From Ovis canadensis (taxonomy: Eukaryota > Chordata > Mammalia > Artiodactyla > Bovidae): DNA of 64,000 nt. Where the stretch lies: NCBI RefSeq assembly GCF_042477335.2, contig NC_091246.1, forward strand, positions 18,659,001-18,723,000. The letters run 5' to 3'. Below the pieces are notes generated by a model. The model worked only from the letters and a program-made list of their open reading frames with translations, did no database searches and was not told where the DNA came from. Position 1 is the stretch's first letter, and each line of letters opens with the position of its first letter. Positions 31,872-43,610 of the stretch are shown here, one piece after another. The translations under genes were made by a program, and so were the position numbers.

Positions 31872-32476
31872 GGCATAACCTCTGCTGGACTGAGGGGCCC
31901 TTCTTACTTAGATAACCCAGTTATTGGGAAATCAACATTTTTAACATTCCCATTCCTACTGCCCTGCAAAAAAGCAAGCAGGCAGGCAGACAAATGCCAT
32001 GTTTCTCCTGCTCCACTCTGATCTTGTTCAAATGGCTTAATTAACAACAACCAGTTTTCTATTAGTTTTTTAGGTGTTGATGATTAGAAGATGATGAAGT
32101 GTAAACCCTTCCCTTACCATCTTCTTAGTTCTAGAAATATGGTATAAAGATGAGTTATTTGTGAGGCATGGGACTGAATGAGTAACCTTTGCTGTTATCT
32201 GGGAATGGGTTACATAGGATTTCCAGGAAGAGTTGATAGCAGAGTTGAATTTAGGAGGTTAGTAAGGGCACCCACATAAGTATGTGAAAGAAAAGCCTTC
32301 CACGATAAGTAGAACAACATATTTAAATTTGGAGTGGTAAAATGTCATTTGGCAGTCAGGAAAAGGTAAGTAGATTGGTTTCATCTGATCATTAAATATG
32401 AAAGAAAGAGTAGTAGGTAATTAGGCTGGAATTGTCACAGAAAATTGTTTATGCCAATTTAGGAGTTGTTTTTTTT
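31872..32476. other. Non-coding DNA, nothing recognised
   Basis: 600 bases without a gene or a clear element. Confidence 0.45.
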
Positions 32477-32499
32477 GGGGGGGGGGGCGGGAGGGGGGG
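32477..32499 (+). repeat. G-rich tract
   Basis: Eleven Gs (32477-32487), C, GGG, A and seven Gs lie directly before a Bov-tA head. It could fold as a G-quadruplex. It is also a place where sequencing or assembly length errors are likely. Confidence 0.8.
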
Positions 32500-32707
32500 C
32501 TTCCCTCATAGCTCAGTCGGTAAATTATCTGCCTGCAATTGAGGAGACCCCGGTTCGATTCCTGGGTCAGGAAGATCCTCTGGAGAAGGAAATGGCAACC
32601 CACTCCTGTATTCTTGCCTGGAGAATCCCATGGACAGAGGAGCCTAGCGGGCTACAGTCTGTCGGGTCGCAAAGTTGGACACGACTTGGTGACTAAACCA
32701 CCACCAC
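32500..32707 (+). mobile_element. Bov-tA SINE
   Basis: The head 'CTTCCCTCATAGCTCAGTCGG' and a very tRNA-like B box (GGTTCGATTCC, about 32551-32561) are kept. The end is 'GTTGGACACGACTTGGTGAC' with an ACCACCACCAC tail. Confidence 0.92.
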
Positions 32708-32861
32708 AAGCTCACATTTTAGGTACTAAAGAAGGATTTTCTTTACCAGGAGAAAAGCAGTATGAATATGGCTTGAATTTTTTGAATATCAATTTGGTGA
32801 GGGGGGGGAGAAATAATAAAAAATAAGACTGAAATTTAAGCTCTGTCAATGAAACTGCATG

Positions 32862-32968
32862 GGATGGGGAACACATGTACACCCATGGCTGATTTATGTG
32901 AACATATGGCAAAACCACTACAGTATTGTAAAGTAATTAACCTCCAATTAAAATAAATTTTTTAAAAA
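32862..32968 (+). mobile_element. Artiodactyl L1-like 3' end
   Basis: 'GGATGGGGAACACATGTACACC' to 'CTACAGTATTGTAAAGTAATT' and 'CCTCCAATTAAAATAAAT', followed by an A-rich end. It is the same terminal sequence as in the 3480-3730 element, here not inverted. Confidence 0.7.
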
Positions 32969-33093
32969 AGAAAGAAACTGAATGGAAGAGTCGGAGTGCT
33001 GAGGGATTAGGTTAAATTTATGTGTATTACTTGGGCTATAGCGCCACCTGGTGTTCATTATACCGTATAACTTGATTCTGGAAATCAGAACCT

Positions 33094-33285
33094 TGTTAAG
33101 TGTCCGACTCTGCGATCCTATGAACTGAAGCCCTCCAGGCTCCTCTGTCCATGGAAATCTCCAGGCAAAAATTCTGAAATGGGTTGCCATTCCTTCTCCA
33201 CGGGGTCTTCTCGACCCAGGGATCGAACCCAGTTCTCCTGCCTTGCAGGTATGTTCTTTACCATCTGAGCCACCAGGGAAGCCTC
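33094..33285 (-). mobile_element. Bov-tA SINE
   Basis: Reverse orientation, tail to head. 'GGGATCGAACCCAGTTCTCC' is the B-box region and 'CTGAGCCACCAGGGAAGCC' the head. Confidence 0.9.
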
Positions 33286-33737
33286 AAATAGTTGAATGTA
33301 ATTTGAGAAAATTGGGAAAAGAGGAAAATGAGCTCTCAGCTGAGATCGGAATTTGACTTTGCAAGTGCTTAATTAATGCCTTATTTTGACGCATTCTAGA
33401 AGTTCCTGGGAGCAGCATGAAAGATGTATCACTTTAAGTCATTTCAGGAGGATCTATGTGCATAGATAAATCATGAGGGAAGTGACCTGATGAATATGTG
33501 GGGCCGAGATGTTTCTGATCCTTTACTGATCTCCCCTAAAGAAAACAGTCATTCATCCTGAGTGGACATAAGTCTGGCTGAGAAATCATTAACTTTCCCA
33601 AAGCAGACTCAAGAGTATCGAAAGACAGCCTTATCTTGTAAGAAGTAGGTCTGTTACTTAAGCTGAAGACTCCATGGAGTCAACTTTTCTAGAAAGGAAA
33701 GATAGCTGAACCAAGATTAGGATTATTGCACAGGAGG
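33286..33737. other. Non-coding DNA, nothing recognised
   Basis: 450 bases without gene or recognised repeat. Confidence 0.45.
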
Positions 33738-34590
33738 ATGTGTTAGTTTGGTAGGCTGCCTGAACCCATTATCAAGGCTTAAACAACAAAAATTTATTTT
33801 CTACAAGTGCTGGAGATGGGCATCTACAATCAAGGGGCTGGCAAGGTTGGTTTCTCTCCCGAGGAGACCGCTGAGGCCTCTCTCCTTGGTTTGTAGGTGG
33901 CTGCCGTCTACATAGGTGTGTGTTTGCATGGCAATCTCTCTGAATGCACCACTCTGGTATGTCTGTGTATCCAAATATCCTCGTATTAGAAGGACACCAT
34001 AATATTAGATTGGGGCCTGCCCTAACAAACTCATTTTAGCTTGATTATCTCTTTAAAAAAAGAACAAAATAATGCCATTTGCAGCAACATGGCTAGACTT
34101 AGAAATTGTCATACTGAGTGAAATAAGTCAGACAGAGAAAGACAAATTTATATGATATAGTTTATATGTGGTATCTTTAAAAAAAGGTATGAATGAATTT
34201 ATTTACAAAGCAGAAGTAGAGTTGTAGATGTAGAAAACAAACTTATGGTTACCAGGTGAGAAAGATAAGGGAGGGATAAATTGGGAGATTTGGACTGACT
34301 TATATACTTGACTATATATAAAATAGATAACTAAATAAGAACATGCTGTATAGCACAGAGGAGTCTACTCAATATTCTGTAATGGCCTATATGTAAAAAG
34401 AATCTTAAAAAAAAAAAGAGCGGATATATGTATATGTATTACTGATTCACTTCACTGTACACATGAAACACAACAGTGTAAATCCAATTATATGCCAATA
34501 AAAATTTGACATAAAATCCTGTCTTCAAATGTGGTCCCATTCTGAGGTACTGGAGTTTATGATTTCATTTTATGAACTGAACTGTGGGAG
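33738..34590 (+). mobile_element. Ancient mammalian repeat (family unassigned), split by an L1 end
   Basis: 'GGCTTAAACAACAAAAATTTATTTTC', 'GAGGCCTCTCTCCTTGG', then after the L1 insertion 'CATTCTGAGGTACTGGAG' follow the order of a very common old mammalian repeat. I recognise the pattern but not the name. A second copy in the same orientation lies at 36502-37590. Confidence 0.5.
34056..34514 (+). mobile_element. L1 3' end inserted in an older repeat
   Basis: 'TGCCATTTGCAGCAACATGG' and 'GAGTGAAATAAGTCAGACAG' are the ORF2 end. The 3' UTR follows with 'CATGCTGTATAGCACAGAGG' and ends 'TATATGCCAATAAAAATTTGAC'. Confidence 0.88.
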
Positions 34591-35838
34591 ACACAGTACA
34601 ACCCAGAGTAGTGGGTATGGTCACCCAGCTGGCTATTATATACTTTCTCAGAAACATTCTCAGGGCTTATAATTAAGACCTGGGGAGAAAAATGGAGTCC
34701 TGTGAAGTAATCTGCCTGCCAAAATCCATACTGATCAGCTCTCCAAGTAGTAGTGAATTTTCTTTTGTGGTGTCAGGGAGCGTACCCACCTGATAAGCAT
34801 TCTGGCAACTTTCTTGAACACGGACACCAGCAAAGCGATGCTGTAGGCAACTGTGATGGAATTGTTGACACCTGGGTGCACAGATCTGTGTTTGTGCTTC
34901 ATTTCCTGAACAGAGAGTAAAGAAGACATTGTCTCATTCCCAGTGGAGAGGGACATCTTGGTCTGAAGATCTAATGTAGTGTCATTTTTGCTTCCCAGTA
35001 CAATTGCTAGCCTTTTGGGTTCTCTAAGGCAGGTATAGAAGTTAGAGTTTTTAAAATCATATTTAAGAAAATTTTCTGGGAGCAAAGTCAAAAAAGCGTG
35101 ATTAAAAGAATCATCACAACAAAAGGTGGTTTCAGCTAAACCAGGAGCCTGGGGGCAAAGCCAAAGGCTTAGAAAGTCCAGGGAAATGAAAGCAAGCAAA
35201 AATGGATCCAGATGGACAGAGGGAGGGCTGTAGTGGAAAGAGTAACTAAAATGGGTAAGATTTTTTAATATTTCTGGTAGTGTAGGAAGTGCAGAATAAA
35301 TTTATTTAAAATCATTTAAGTATGACTCCCTTATATCACACGATTGCCTATTTTGTAGATAAAGTGTCTTATAACACTTTTGATTACCATTACAGTGCCT
35401 GGGAAATAGAAGTGGCTGAATAGAAATTAGATAATTGAATAAATGGCTCATCACAGGGGTTATGCTCCTGTAAGTCAGCAGAAGCTACAAGCAAAGAAAG
35501 GCTACACTGGCCTACCTGGTGTTGAAATAGGAAGCAGCTCTATATGTGAACTCTGCATCTTGCGTTTTTCTAAGTAGTTTTAACTATTTCAGGAACGGAT
35601 TGAATTTAAATTTAGCTCCATACTGTTATAACCCTCTATGTCCATTAGATGGCAGCAGAGACAAATTTTTCTTTCCTTGAGACCACCTTATTGAATAGAT
35701 TTCTCAGAAAAAAAGAAAAAAATTCACTGGTTTGTTTTCTACCTATTGTTATTGATAGCTACAAGCAGTGAAAAAGTACTTTACTTATACTTTTATTAAG
35801 AATATTTTAAAACAAACATGAACTATCGAAGATACTTG
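34591..35838. other. Non-coding DNA with a long open stretch lacking ATG
   Basis: No SINE or LINE is apparent. On the minus strand 34735-35199 is open for 154 codons with a hydrophobic start and a late hydrophobic segment, but the frame opens at TTG and not ATG, and I know no relative. I treat it as unsupported. A MIR- or L2-like scrap may lie near 35390-35450. Confidence 0.4.
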
Positions 35839-35849
35839 TAGTGTCTTAT

Positions 35850-36090
35850 GTGTGTGTGTATGTGTGTGTGTGTGTGTGCACGCGTGTGTTAGTTGCTCAG
35901 TTGTGTCCGACTCTTTGCGACTCCATGAACTGTAGCCTAACAAGCTCCTCCGTCCATGGGATTTAACAGGCAAGAATACTGGAGTGGGTTGCCATTTCCT
36001 TCTCCAGATCTTCCCGACCCAGGGATTGAACCCTGGTTTCCCGCATTGTAGGCAGATGCTTTACCGTCTGAGCCACTAGGGAAGTCCTTA
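35850..36090 (-). mobile_element. Bov-tA SINE with TG-repeat tail and 11-bp target-site duplication
   Basis: A TG microsatellite (about 35850-35888) forms the tail side and the tRNA-like head is at the right ('CTGAGCCACTAGGGAAG'). The direct repeat TAGTGTCTTAT lies at 35839-35849 and 36091-36101, outside the TG tract. The microsatellite is therefore part of the insertion. Confidence 0.92.
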
Positions 36091-36101
36091 TAGTGTCTTA
36101 T

Positions 36102-36501
36102 ATCAAAGATTAAATAATAAGTAATAGTTCTGTTCTCAGCACTGAGCTGAAATATAGGGGAAATAGCAATAAAGAGAAGGCTTTATCCCTGACCTTGAAT
36201 TTATTAATATCTCTTACATTATGTAATGCATCAGTCAGCAGCTTCTTGATTTCACCATTGCTCAGGATAAACAATAGGAAAGCTCTGTGAAGAGCACCTG
36301 TGCTCTAATGCTGATCTGCTTAGTGTGGGCCCCAGATAAGACACAGTGTTTATTTCAATATTAAGTGATTTTTAACCCTTCAGCCAAGGCAGAACTCAGT
36401 TGTCCCATTGTGTGGTTTTAGTGGAAGTAGGAGTGGGGGTGTGGTAGTAGCCTGTCTTCACAAGACAGAAACTATTGCCTCCAGTCAGTGACCTCAAAGA
36501 A
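36102..36501. other. Non-coding DNA, nothing recognised
   Basis: 400 bases without gene or clear repeat. Confidence 0.45.
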
Positions 36502-37590
36502 AGTGTATTCATTTGCTAGGGCTGCTACAACAGAAGATCACAATCTGGCAGCTTAAATAACAGAAATATATTATCTAGCAGTCCTCAAAGCCGCAAGATG
36601 AAAGTCAAGTGTTGGCAGGGTTGGTTCCTACTGAGGGCTGTGAGAATCTGTGCTGTATCTTGCCTAGCTTCTGATGATCTGCTAGAAGTCTTTGGCATTA
36701 CTCGGCTTAGAGAAGCATCACCCCAATCTTTGCCTCCATCTTTGCATGGTCCTGTGATCATTTCTGCATCTAAATCTTCCTTTCTCACACCTGTTTTATC
36801 CTCTGAGAGAAAATACATAGGATGTAGAAGACAAGGCGCTTAAGGATACTATAATTTTTGAAGGGCTATTAATTCACTTATAAATATAATTATAAAGAAA
36901 TAAATACACATAGGATACAATGAGACATATAAACGCTGACTGAAGGGGACAAAGTAGGGGCTGATTGGAAGATATGTTTATCTTCTGAATTTATAAACCT
37001 TTGCCTGAAAAAAGATTTGGAAAAATCAAAATGATCTATTAATTGTAATTTATGTAGTGGTTTTTCAAATTACACATGGAAACGATCTTTGATAAAAGGC
37101 ATGGGCAGATTAAGGAAGGCTGCACATTCCTGGCCTGCACACTCTAGAGCAGGGCATGGGTCTGTGCCCCCTCTCCTGAACTGTGAGCAAACCCTGTGCT
37201 TGCTCTAATAAAATATTGCAGATGATGTTCACCAGTTTTTCAGCCCAGGCCTTAAGAAAGTGGCAGCTTTCACTTCTTAGCTCTTGGAACACTTAGTCTT
37301 GTAACCCTGAGGCACCACAGAAGCAGTCTGGCTGCTCTGCTGGAGCTGCCATGTGGAAAGACCAGGCATTTGGGTGAAGCCACTCTGGACACCCCAGTCC
37401 AGTTCTGCTGCAGCCCAATTCCACCAAAATTCCCTTTTTATAAGAAAGGGCTTATCCTACCCCAGTGTGACCTCATCTTAACTAATTATATCTGCAGTGA
37501 CCTTGTTTCCAAGTAAGGTCACATTCTGAGTTGGGGAGTTAGGACTTCACCATGTGAATATTCAAGGATAGCAATTCAACTCATAACACA
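36502..37590 (+). mobile_element. Second copy of the ancient unassigned repeat, interrupted
   Basis: 36502-36840 ('TTGCTAGGGCTGCTAC', 'GGCAGCTTAAATAACAGAAAT') and 37425-37590 ('GACCTCATCTTAACTAATTA', 'CACATTCTGAGTTGGGG', 'AACTCATAAC') are its two ends. The 36841-37424 block between them is unrecognised and has no gene. Confidence 0.5.
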
Positions 37591-38291
37591 AGTCTTTAAA
37601 ACTAGTTTCTTGCAGGGTATTATAAGTATCTTCTGGTTGATTTCCTTTTTTAGGGGCAGTGACTTTTAAAAATCATGACAGAGCTCCTGTTTAAAATGTA
37701 CCATAGAATCTTATGCTAAAAAGCAATAATAAGTTATTGCTCCTTTTTCTTCTTTCTCCCTTTTTCCTTCCCTCTCTTTTTTTCATTTTTTTTTTCTCAC
37801 CCAGTGGTGTTGCACTTACATCTGGTACATGACTAGTAAATACTGAATCAGTAGAAAACAGCAAGAGCACAACGGTAGGAAAGGAGAGGTTTTTAAAGTA
37901 TTGAAATGTTAGCAGTCATACATCATGTTTTAAACAAAAAAAAAAAAAACAATATAGAGCTTATTAAGTTGTGAATAAGTTTCCTACAACAGATATTCTA
38001 AGGCCACTTAGCTAAGTGAATCCCATTTTTCTTTAAGTCTCGAAGGACCCTAGCTGCTTACCTCAGAGGCAAGGCAAGCTGCTCGAAACATCTTTCTGTA
38101 TCCTCTTTGTTACCCAAGATGAAGCATTGTGGCAAATGGTGTGGCCTTTGGCAGCCAAACTGGCCATAAGGAAGAATATTCAAAAACAGGATGTTAGTGA
38201 ACTTAGTGAGTGCATGAGTCAACCTTGTTGAACTGTAACTGAACTCTTGGTGTTGAATTAAATTTGTCTTCACAAGATGCATTATTTACAT
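37591..38291. other. Non-coding DNA, nothing recognised
   Basis: 700 bases with T-rich tracts near 37740-37800 and an A run at 37937-37950. A 74-codon open stretch on the minus strand (38058-38282) has no similarity I know. Confidence 0.4.
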
Positions 38292-38508
38292 CATTCCCTG
38301 GTGGCTCAGATGGTAAAGAATCCACCTGCAATGTGGGAGACCTGGGTTCAATCCCTGGGTTGGGAAGATCCCCTGGAGGAGGGCATGGAAACCCACTCCA
38401 GTATTTTTGCCTGGAAAATCCCCATTCACAGAGGAGCCTGGTGGGCTACAGTCCACGGGTCCCAAAGAGTCAGACATGACTCAGCGACTAAGCACAGCAC
38501 AGCACACC
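38292..38508 (+). mobile_element. Bov-tA SINE
   Basis: 'TTCCCTGGTGGCTCAGATGG' head, B-box region GGGTTCAATCCC, 'GGGCTACAGTCCACGGG', and the tail 'CGACTAAGCACAGCACAGCAC'. Confidence 0.92.
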
Positions 38509-39984
38509 GTTTATGATTAGAAAAATGCTGTTTTCTTCATTTACATATACAACAAACTTCTGAACAATTCTTTCTGTGTGAAGGCTCAATCTTTGGTACA
38601 GAGAACTCAGAACTAGATAAGGCATGATCTTCTTTTTCAGGAGAATCACTCCACACAGTTGAGTCATTCAACAACCCAGATACACACTTGTGCATAACGG
38701 CAGCATGAAGAACACCTGAATATCCGCTGAGCCTGGTGCCAGAATCCCAGACAAGAGTCAGAAACGGCATGTGCAGGTTGTCGATGGTGATCCCCTGCCA
38801 GCCTGTGGGGAATTCTTGTGCTCTTGCCATCGTCACTTTTCTCAAACCTCTTTGACTGTCTGCTGGCCACATTTATGGGTCAGGCAAGCGAGGGTAGGCA
38901 AGACATCTGGAGAACGTCTCCTGGATGTACTCTGAGCACATTTGCTGAGTATGATTGTCATCATGATTAGAGTCCAATGAAGGATGAGTCTTGAATATCC
39001 TCTACTAACATTAATGCACTCATTGATTCTTCAATCCATCAGCATTCTCAAATAATGTTATTTAAATACTTAACTCTTCTTTCACTGGTTCAAATGTATT
39101 TTCAAAGCTCTCAATTTTGTTTTATTCAACAGCTTTTTAATATGTGAAACAATGTATTCCTGATTATAATTATATAATTTATTCATGCAGTAGAGTCCTA
39201 TTTTTGCAGAAAAAAAAAACTTCCTCATTTGCATGCCAGATCAGTAATATGTCTTCAGAGAACACTGTGTTTTTCAGCTGCTCTGCCAAGTGAATAAGTG
39301 TGAGTCCCTCTGTCACATGAGAATACAACCAGAGAGCGGGGTGAAAAACTGCCAGGCAAAATGTACATTCCTAAAAATTGCAAAAGGAGCCCTTGTGGTA
39401 GGACCTGGCCAGAAATGGAAGTCCACATGTTAATATAAGATGTAGTTCAAGTCTTCAAGGAGTCCCACAGATGAAAGATGGCACCTCATTTGTTTTCATT
39501 CACACTGTGTTCCCAGTGCTGAGCACAACATCAATGCATGTTCACTGACTGTGTAACAGGGTGAAAACCGTTAACTCAGTGGTCTTATTGGAAGCTCTAT
39601 TAAAAACTGCTTAAAGGACCAACAATTTAGTTGACAAATGATTTTCAAGTAAGTCATAGGAAACTATAAGCCCAGAATTTTTATTGATTTTATTATTTTT
39701 AAGAATAAATAATTTAGAAATTGACAAACATAATTGAAGTATGGCCTATAAGATCAAATCAAAGAAAATTTGCACATTTATAAATCAATAAACCAGAACA
39801 ATTACATATCATGAAATAAGTATGAATTCTTTGCAACCCTAATTTCCTATGAATATCCCATTACACCTAACCTAGTGCTCCTGACTAGTGCATGGTGTTT
39901 GCTTGACTAGCTAGCACTCAGTAACCATTTATTTATTTAAAATTGAAGGAGAAATGTCGAAAACTAATCTCAGTGAGTTTGGAG
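38509..39984. other. Non-repetitive stretch with weak open frames; old LINE scraps
   Basis: This is one of the longer SINE- and LINE-poor stretches. On the minus strand 38537-38872 is open for 111 codons from ATG. An overlapping frame (38664-38870) and a short open segment just upstream (about 38880-39010) are also open. This could be a broken pseudogene, but I cannot name a parent. 39478-39560 resembles an L2 3' end. Confidence 0.35.
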
Positions 39985-40098
39985 GATGGATACAATGTAT
40001 ACATATGGCTGAGTTCTCTCACTGCCCACCTGAAATTATCACAACATTGTTAATCAGCTGTATTCCAATATAAAGTAAAAACTTAAAAAATACAAAGT
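39985..40098 (+). mobile_element. L1 3' end
   Basis: 'GGATACAATGTATACATATGG', 'CACCTGAAATTATCACAACATTG', 'AATCAGCTGTATTCCAATA' and an A-rich end are a typical L1 3' UTR end. Confidence 0.8.
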
Positions 40099-41439
40099 AA
40101 TTTCAAGTCAAAAGCAATGTAAATTCTTTTGTAATAAAAACTTTACACCATGATGACAAGCTTAAAGATCCCATTTGAAATTACTTGAGTCCCTACTATG
40201 TATCAGATATTCAGACTTACCCAACTTCCTTTTCTGGACTTTATTCATCATTTCACAATAATAGTTTTTCTTACCATGTGGATACAAATTAAATTGGATA
40301 TCATACTCTATTAATAGAGACAAAATTTCCTTCATTAAGCTGTTATTAGAGACACAAGTCTTCCCACTCTGAGAAAGATGAAATAATTTCTAGCTTTTAA
40401 AATTCTTTAATTCCATAAAAATTAATGCTAGGAATATTTCAGTTAGGGAATATGTAAAGTAGTCAACTTGTTTAAGAGCATGGTAAAAGTCATTTCAAAG
40501 AGATTCAATTCATGGAGGACATTAATTATAGCAAAAGGTCTTTTGATATTGACATCATGTTTGTGCTAAGGTCATAAACTTTCGTTATAATTTAAGTGTT
40601 TTGACATGTGCTGACATGTTTAACTTTCTGAAACACATTTAAATATATAAATCATCTACTAAAAATGAAGAGAATACTACTGTTAACACCAAGTAACCTT
40701 GAGAAATGGCCACAGCATTTACTATGAAGACACATTACAGAGTCAAAATTGCTAGTCTTTCTGCAGTGCAAAATGGAAATGTTTTATGAGTCTAATTGGG
40801 ACCAATGAGTATTGGTGCTGCCATTTCTAAAGGAGCTGTGGCAAGGTCACTTCAATGCTTGTAGGTAGATAAAACCATCCTACTTATCTAAGAGTTTAAT
40901 TATCTGCAGACATAACCATACAGTTTAAAAATAACTGATGGTATTACATGCAGTGTCCTCACCTTATTAAAGTGACCAGGCTAAAACAAAGAAAAGTATC
41001 ACTTAGTCATCTGCAGTGTGTATATTCATGTAAACAAAAGAGAAGTCTTACCTACTAAAGTGAAGAAAAAAAGCAGTTTCGGCCAAAACAGAACAACTAT
41101 CCAAAAGACACAGTCTAACCATGAGAAAAGTGATCAGGATTGGGAGACCAGGAGAGACTGCTTCTTTAAAAGATTCCTAAAGAGCATCCAATTCCTTTGC
41201 TCTGATTCTGTGTTACTGAGCAACCTTCTGATGACATATTCATTTCCAAATAATTGAAGTCTCTTGTATCTAATACCAGGTAGAGTGCCCTGAATTTGTT
41301 GGAGGTATTTGTTCTTCCATGCTAAATTAACAAACTTGCCAGTATCTGCTTTACCACCTGTCTCTTGAGAATGTGGTTGTTATAAACCAGTCCCTAAGAA
41401 ATCAGTTAACTCTTGGCATACTGACAAATTCAAATTGGG
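40099..41439. other. Non-coding DNA, nothing recognised
   Basis: 1.3 kb of AT-rich DNA without visible ruminant repeats. A 79-codon open stretch (41018-41257) has no known similarity. Confidence 0.4.
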
Positions 41440-41815
41440 GGATTAAAAAGGAAGAAGCTTTTGGAGATAATGGGTATAGTTATACCTGGATAGGGGTGAC
41501 AGCTTCATGGATGTATATAAATGTCAAAACTCATGAAGTTGTATATTTTAAATATGCTCAGTGGGTCTTCCCCGTTGGTCCAGTAGCCAAGACTCCCTGC
41601 CCTCAATGCAGGGGGCCCAGGTCAACCCTTGGTCAGAGAACAAGATCCCACATGCTGTAACCAAGAGTTCGCATGCTGCAGCTAAGTTTGCATGCCAAAA
41701 CTAGAAGATCTCTCATGCCAAAACTAAGACTCAGCACAAACAAATAAATATTAAAATGAACCAATATGTTCTTGCATAATAATTATACCTCAATAAAGCT
41801 TTAAACAAAAAAAGA
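41440..41815 (+). mobile_element. Old L1 3' UTR, split by a CHR-2 SINE
   Basis: 41440-41560 ('GACAGCTTCATGGATGTATA', 'TCAAAACTCATGAAGTTGTA') and 41761-41815 ('ATTATACCTCAATAAAGC') are the two parts of a well-known L1 3' end. An AAAAC-rich tail follows. Confidence 0.72.
41561..41755 (+). mobile_element. CHR-2-type SINE
   Basis: 'GGGTCTTCCCCGTTGGTCCAG' head, 'GGTCAGAGAACAAGATCCC' and repeated 'CATGCTGCAGCTAAG' and 'CATGCCAAAACTA' units, ending in CAAATAAATA. Confidence 0.85.
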
Positions 41816-41964
41816 AAACAAAACAAAACAAAATCAAGCTGCATACTCTGGGCCCTGTAAGCTCAGCAGTCGCTGAGGCTCATTCTATTCTCTTTCAAGG
41901 TCAACATGTTCTAATCATCACTTGTCCTTAGTACAACTGTTTGACACAACAACAGCAGCAGTAA

Positions 41965-42185
41965 GAAATTTGTGAGTGATTACCACGAGTTAGCCAATAT
42001 GATGGGTACTTTATCATATATTTAGTTATCTAGTTATCTCTTTGCCCCGTGAGACAATTTCCATTTTACAGGTGAAGTAATAGAGGCTTAAGGTAATAAA
42101 ATAACTTAGCCACACAGTGGTACATTTATGGCTTGAACCTAGGCTTATTTGACTCCAAGATCTTTATGCCATTGCCTGCTGTCTC
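41965..42185 (-). mobile_element. MIR SINE
   Basis: 'CCATTTTACAGGTGAAGTAATAG', 'TTAGCCACACAGTGGTACA', 'TGGCTTGAACCTAGGC' and 'TTTGACTCCAAGATC' are the MIR core in reverse. Confidence 0.85.
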
Positions 42186-42670
42186 TCTAATTTATTAAGT
42201 GCATTTTAATAGAGAGCCTGTCCTTTACTAGTACAACAAGTTCCTGGTAAAGAAAACTCCTACATTGCAAACAATCTACATGTTAACAGTAGAATAGATC
42301 TCACCAGTTAAGACAGTGGCATATCTAATAATTGAACTGATTTAGAATTTTTTAATAGGCCTCTGTTTAACTAAAAGATTTTAAACTATTGATCTACTCT
42401 GCCATGGTTGGACTGAGTTGATTGCCTGTGGCTTAATTGCTCCAATGCCCTCCACACTGGCAGTCTTTTCACAAATTCCTTTAAACCTGAGTCCACTAGT
42501 TGGTGTTGTGAAGGGCTATCAAATTTACTCTTTAGGCTGTAAGTTCTAGTAAAAGAAATAGTTAAATAAATATAATTGTAATGAATGTGTTGTTACAACT
42601 GTCTAAACCAATTGCTGTGGGAACCAGAGGTAAGCCAGTAAATTACTTAAGTTTGTAGGAGAGCTTTCAG
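42186..42670. other. Non-coding DNA, nothing recognised
   Basis: 480 bases without gene or clear element. Confidence 0.45.
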
Positions 42671-42946
42671 AGAAGGCAATGGCAACCCACTCCAGTACTC
42701 TTGCCTGGAAACTCCCATGGATGGAGGAGCCTGATAAGCTGCGGTCCATGGGGTCGCTAAGAGTCAGACACAACTGAGCGGCTTCGTTTTCACTTTTCAC
42801 TTTCATGCATTGGAGAAGGAAATGGCAACCCACTCCAGTGTTCTTGCCTGGAGAATCCCAGGGACCGGAGAGCCTGGTGGGCTGCTGTCTATGGGGTTCC
42901 ACAGAGTCAGACACGACTGAAGTGCCTTAGCAGCAGCAGCAGCAGC
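42671..42946 (+). mobile_element. Bov-A2 SINE (dimer)
   Basis: Two related monomers are joined by 'CACTTTTCACTTTCATGCATTGG' (42671-42790 and 42810-42946), ending in a CAGCAGCAG tail. There is no tRNA head, which distinguishes Bov-A2 from Bov-tA. Confidence 0.93.
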
Positions 42947-43439
42947 GTAAGAAAGCTTTATTGGTGAGGAAGTATCAGTTGGGTCAAGTCTTCAAGGATA
43001 AGTGAGTGTTTGCCAGGTGAAGAATTGAATAGGTGAAATTGCTTTGCAGGCAGTGAACCCAGGCTCTGCAAAACATTAATGTGGGAAAAAGTTCTATAAC
43101 ACCACAGAAGGATAAGGAATGCAATGTGGTAGCTTAGTTTGATTTTGTAATTATGAGCATATTGGCTAAGGGTTGAGACAGGTAGCATGTAAGGCTGAGC
43201 CAGAGTATGTGGGAGGATTTCACTATTGCTTACAGGTTTTCTCTTGGTGAGGGACTACGGGTCTCGAGGAGACACATGAGGCAGATGTCGTCCTCCATCA
43301 TCAGGTAGGTTCCAATTTTTAAGTCTGATTATCGCAGCTTTCTGGACTTTGATTAGCCTCTGTTTCAGGTCATGTTCAGTGTAGGCAGTGAAGAATGGAT
43401 GGATCTTTTCATTCACACTGAGTATTCTTTAGATAAGAG
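42947..43439. other. Non-coding DNA, nothing recognised
   Basis: 490 bases. A 76-codon open stretch on the minus strand (42958-43188) has no known similarity. Confidence 0.4.
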
Positions 43440-43610
43440 ATTGTCAATGTGTGATTAAGAGACCATTGTATCAGAAAATTCTGTAAAGTTTGCTGAAAAG
43501 GCAGATTCCTGGGTCCTGGTATTTTGATATTGTTGCTTTGAGTTAATATTAGGAATCTAAACTTTGAACATTCTGATTCTGTTGCATGTGCAAATGTGGG
43601 TACCTTTGTT
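43440..43610 (+). mobile_element. MER5-like DNA transposon fossil
   Basis: 'AGAGACCATTGTATCAG' and 'AAAGGCAGATTCCTGGGTCC' follow the order of the MER5 non-autonomous hAT elements. The match is weak and by eye. Confidence 0.4.

Noticed and set aside
34735-35199. 154-codon open stretch on the minus strand with hydrophobic segments
   Set aside because: The frame opens with TTG and the first in-frame ATG comes about half-way. There is no known relative and no splice context I can read, so it is not supported as a gene.
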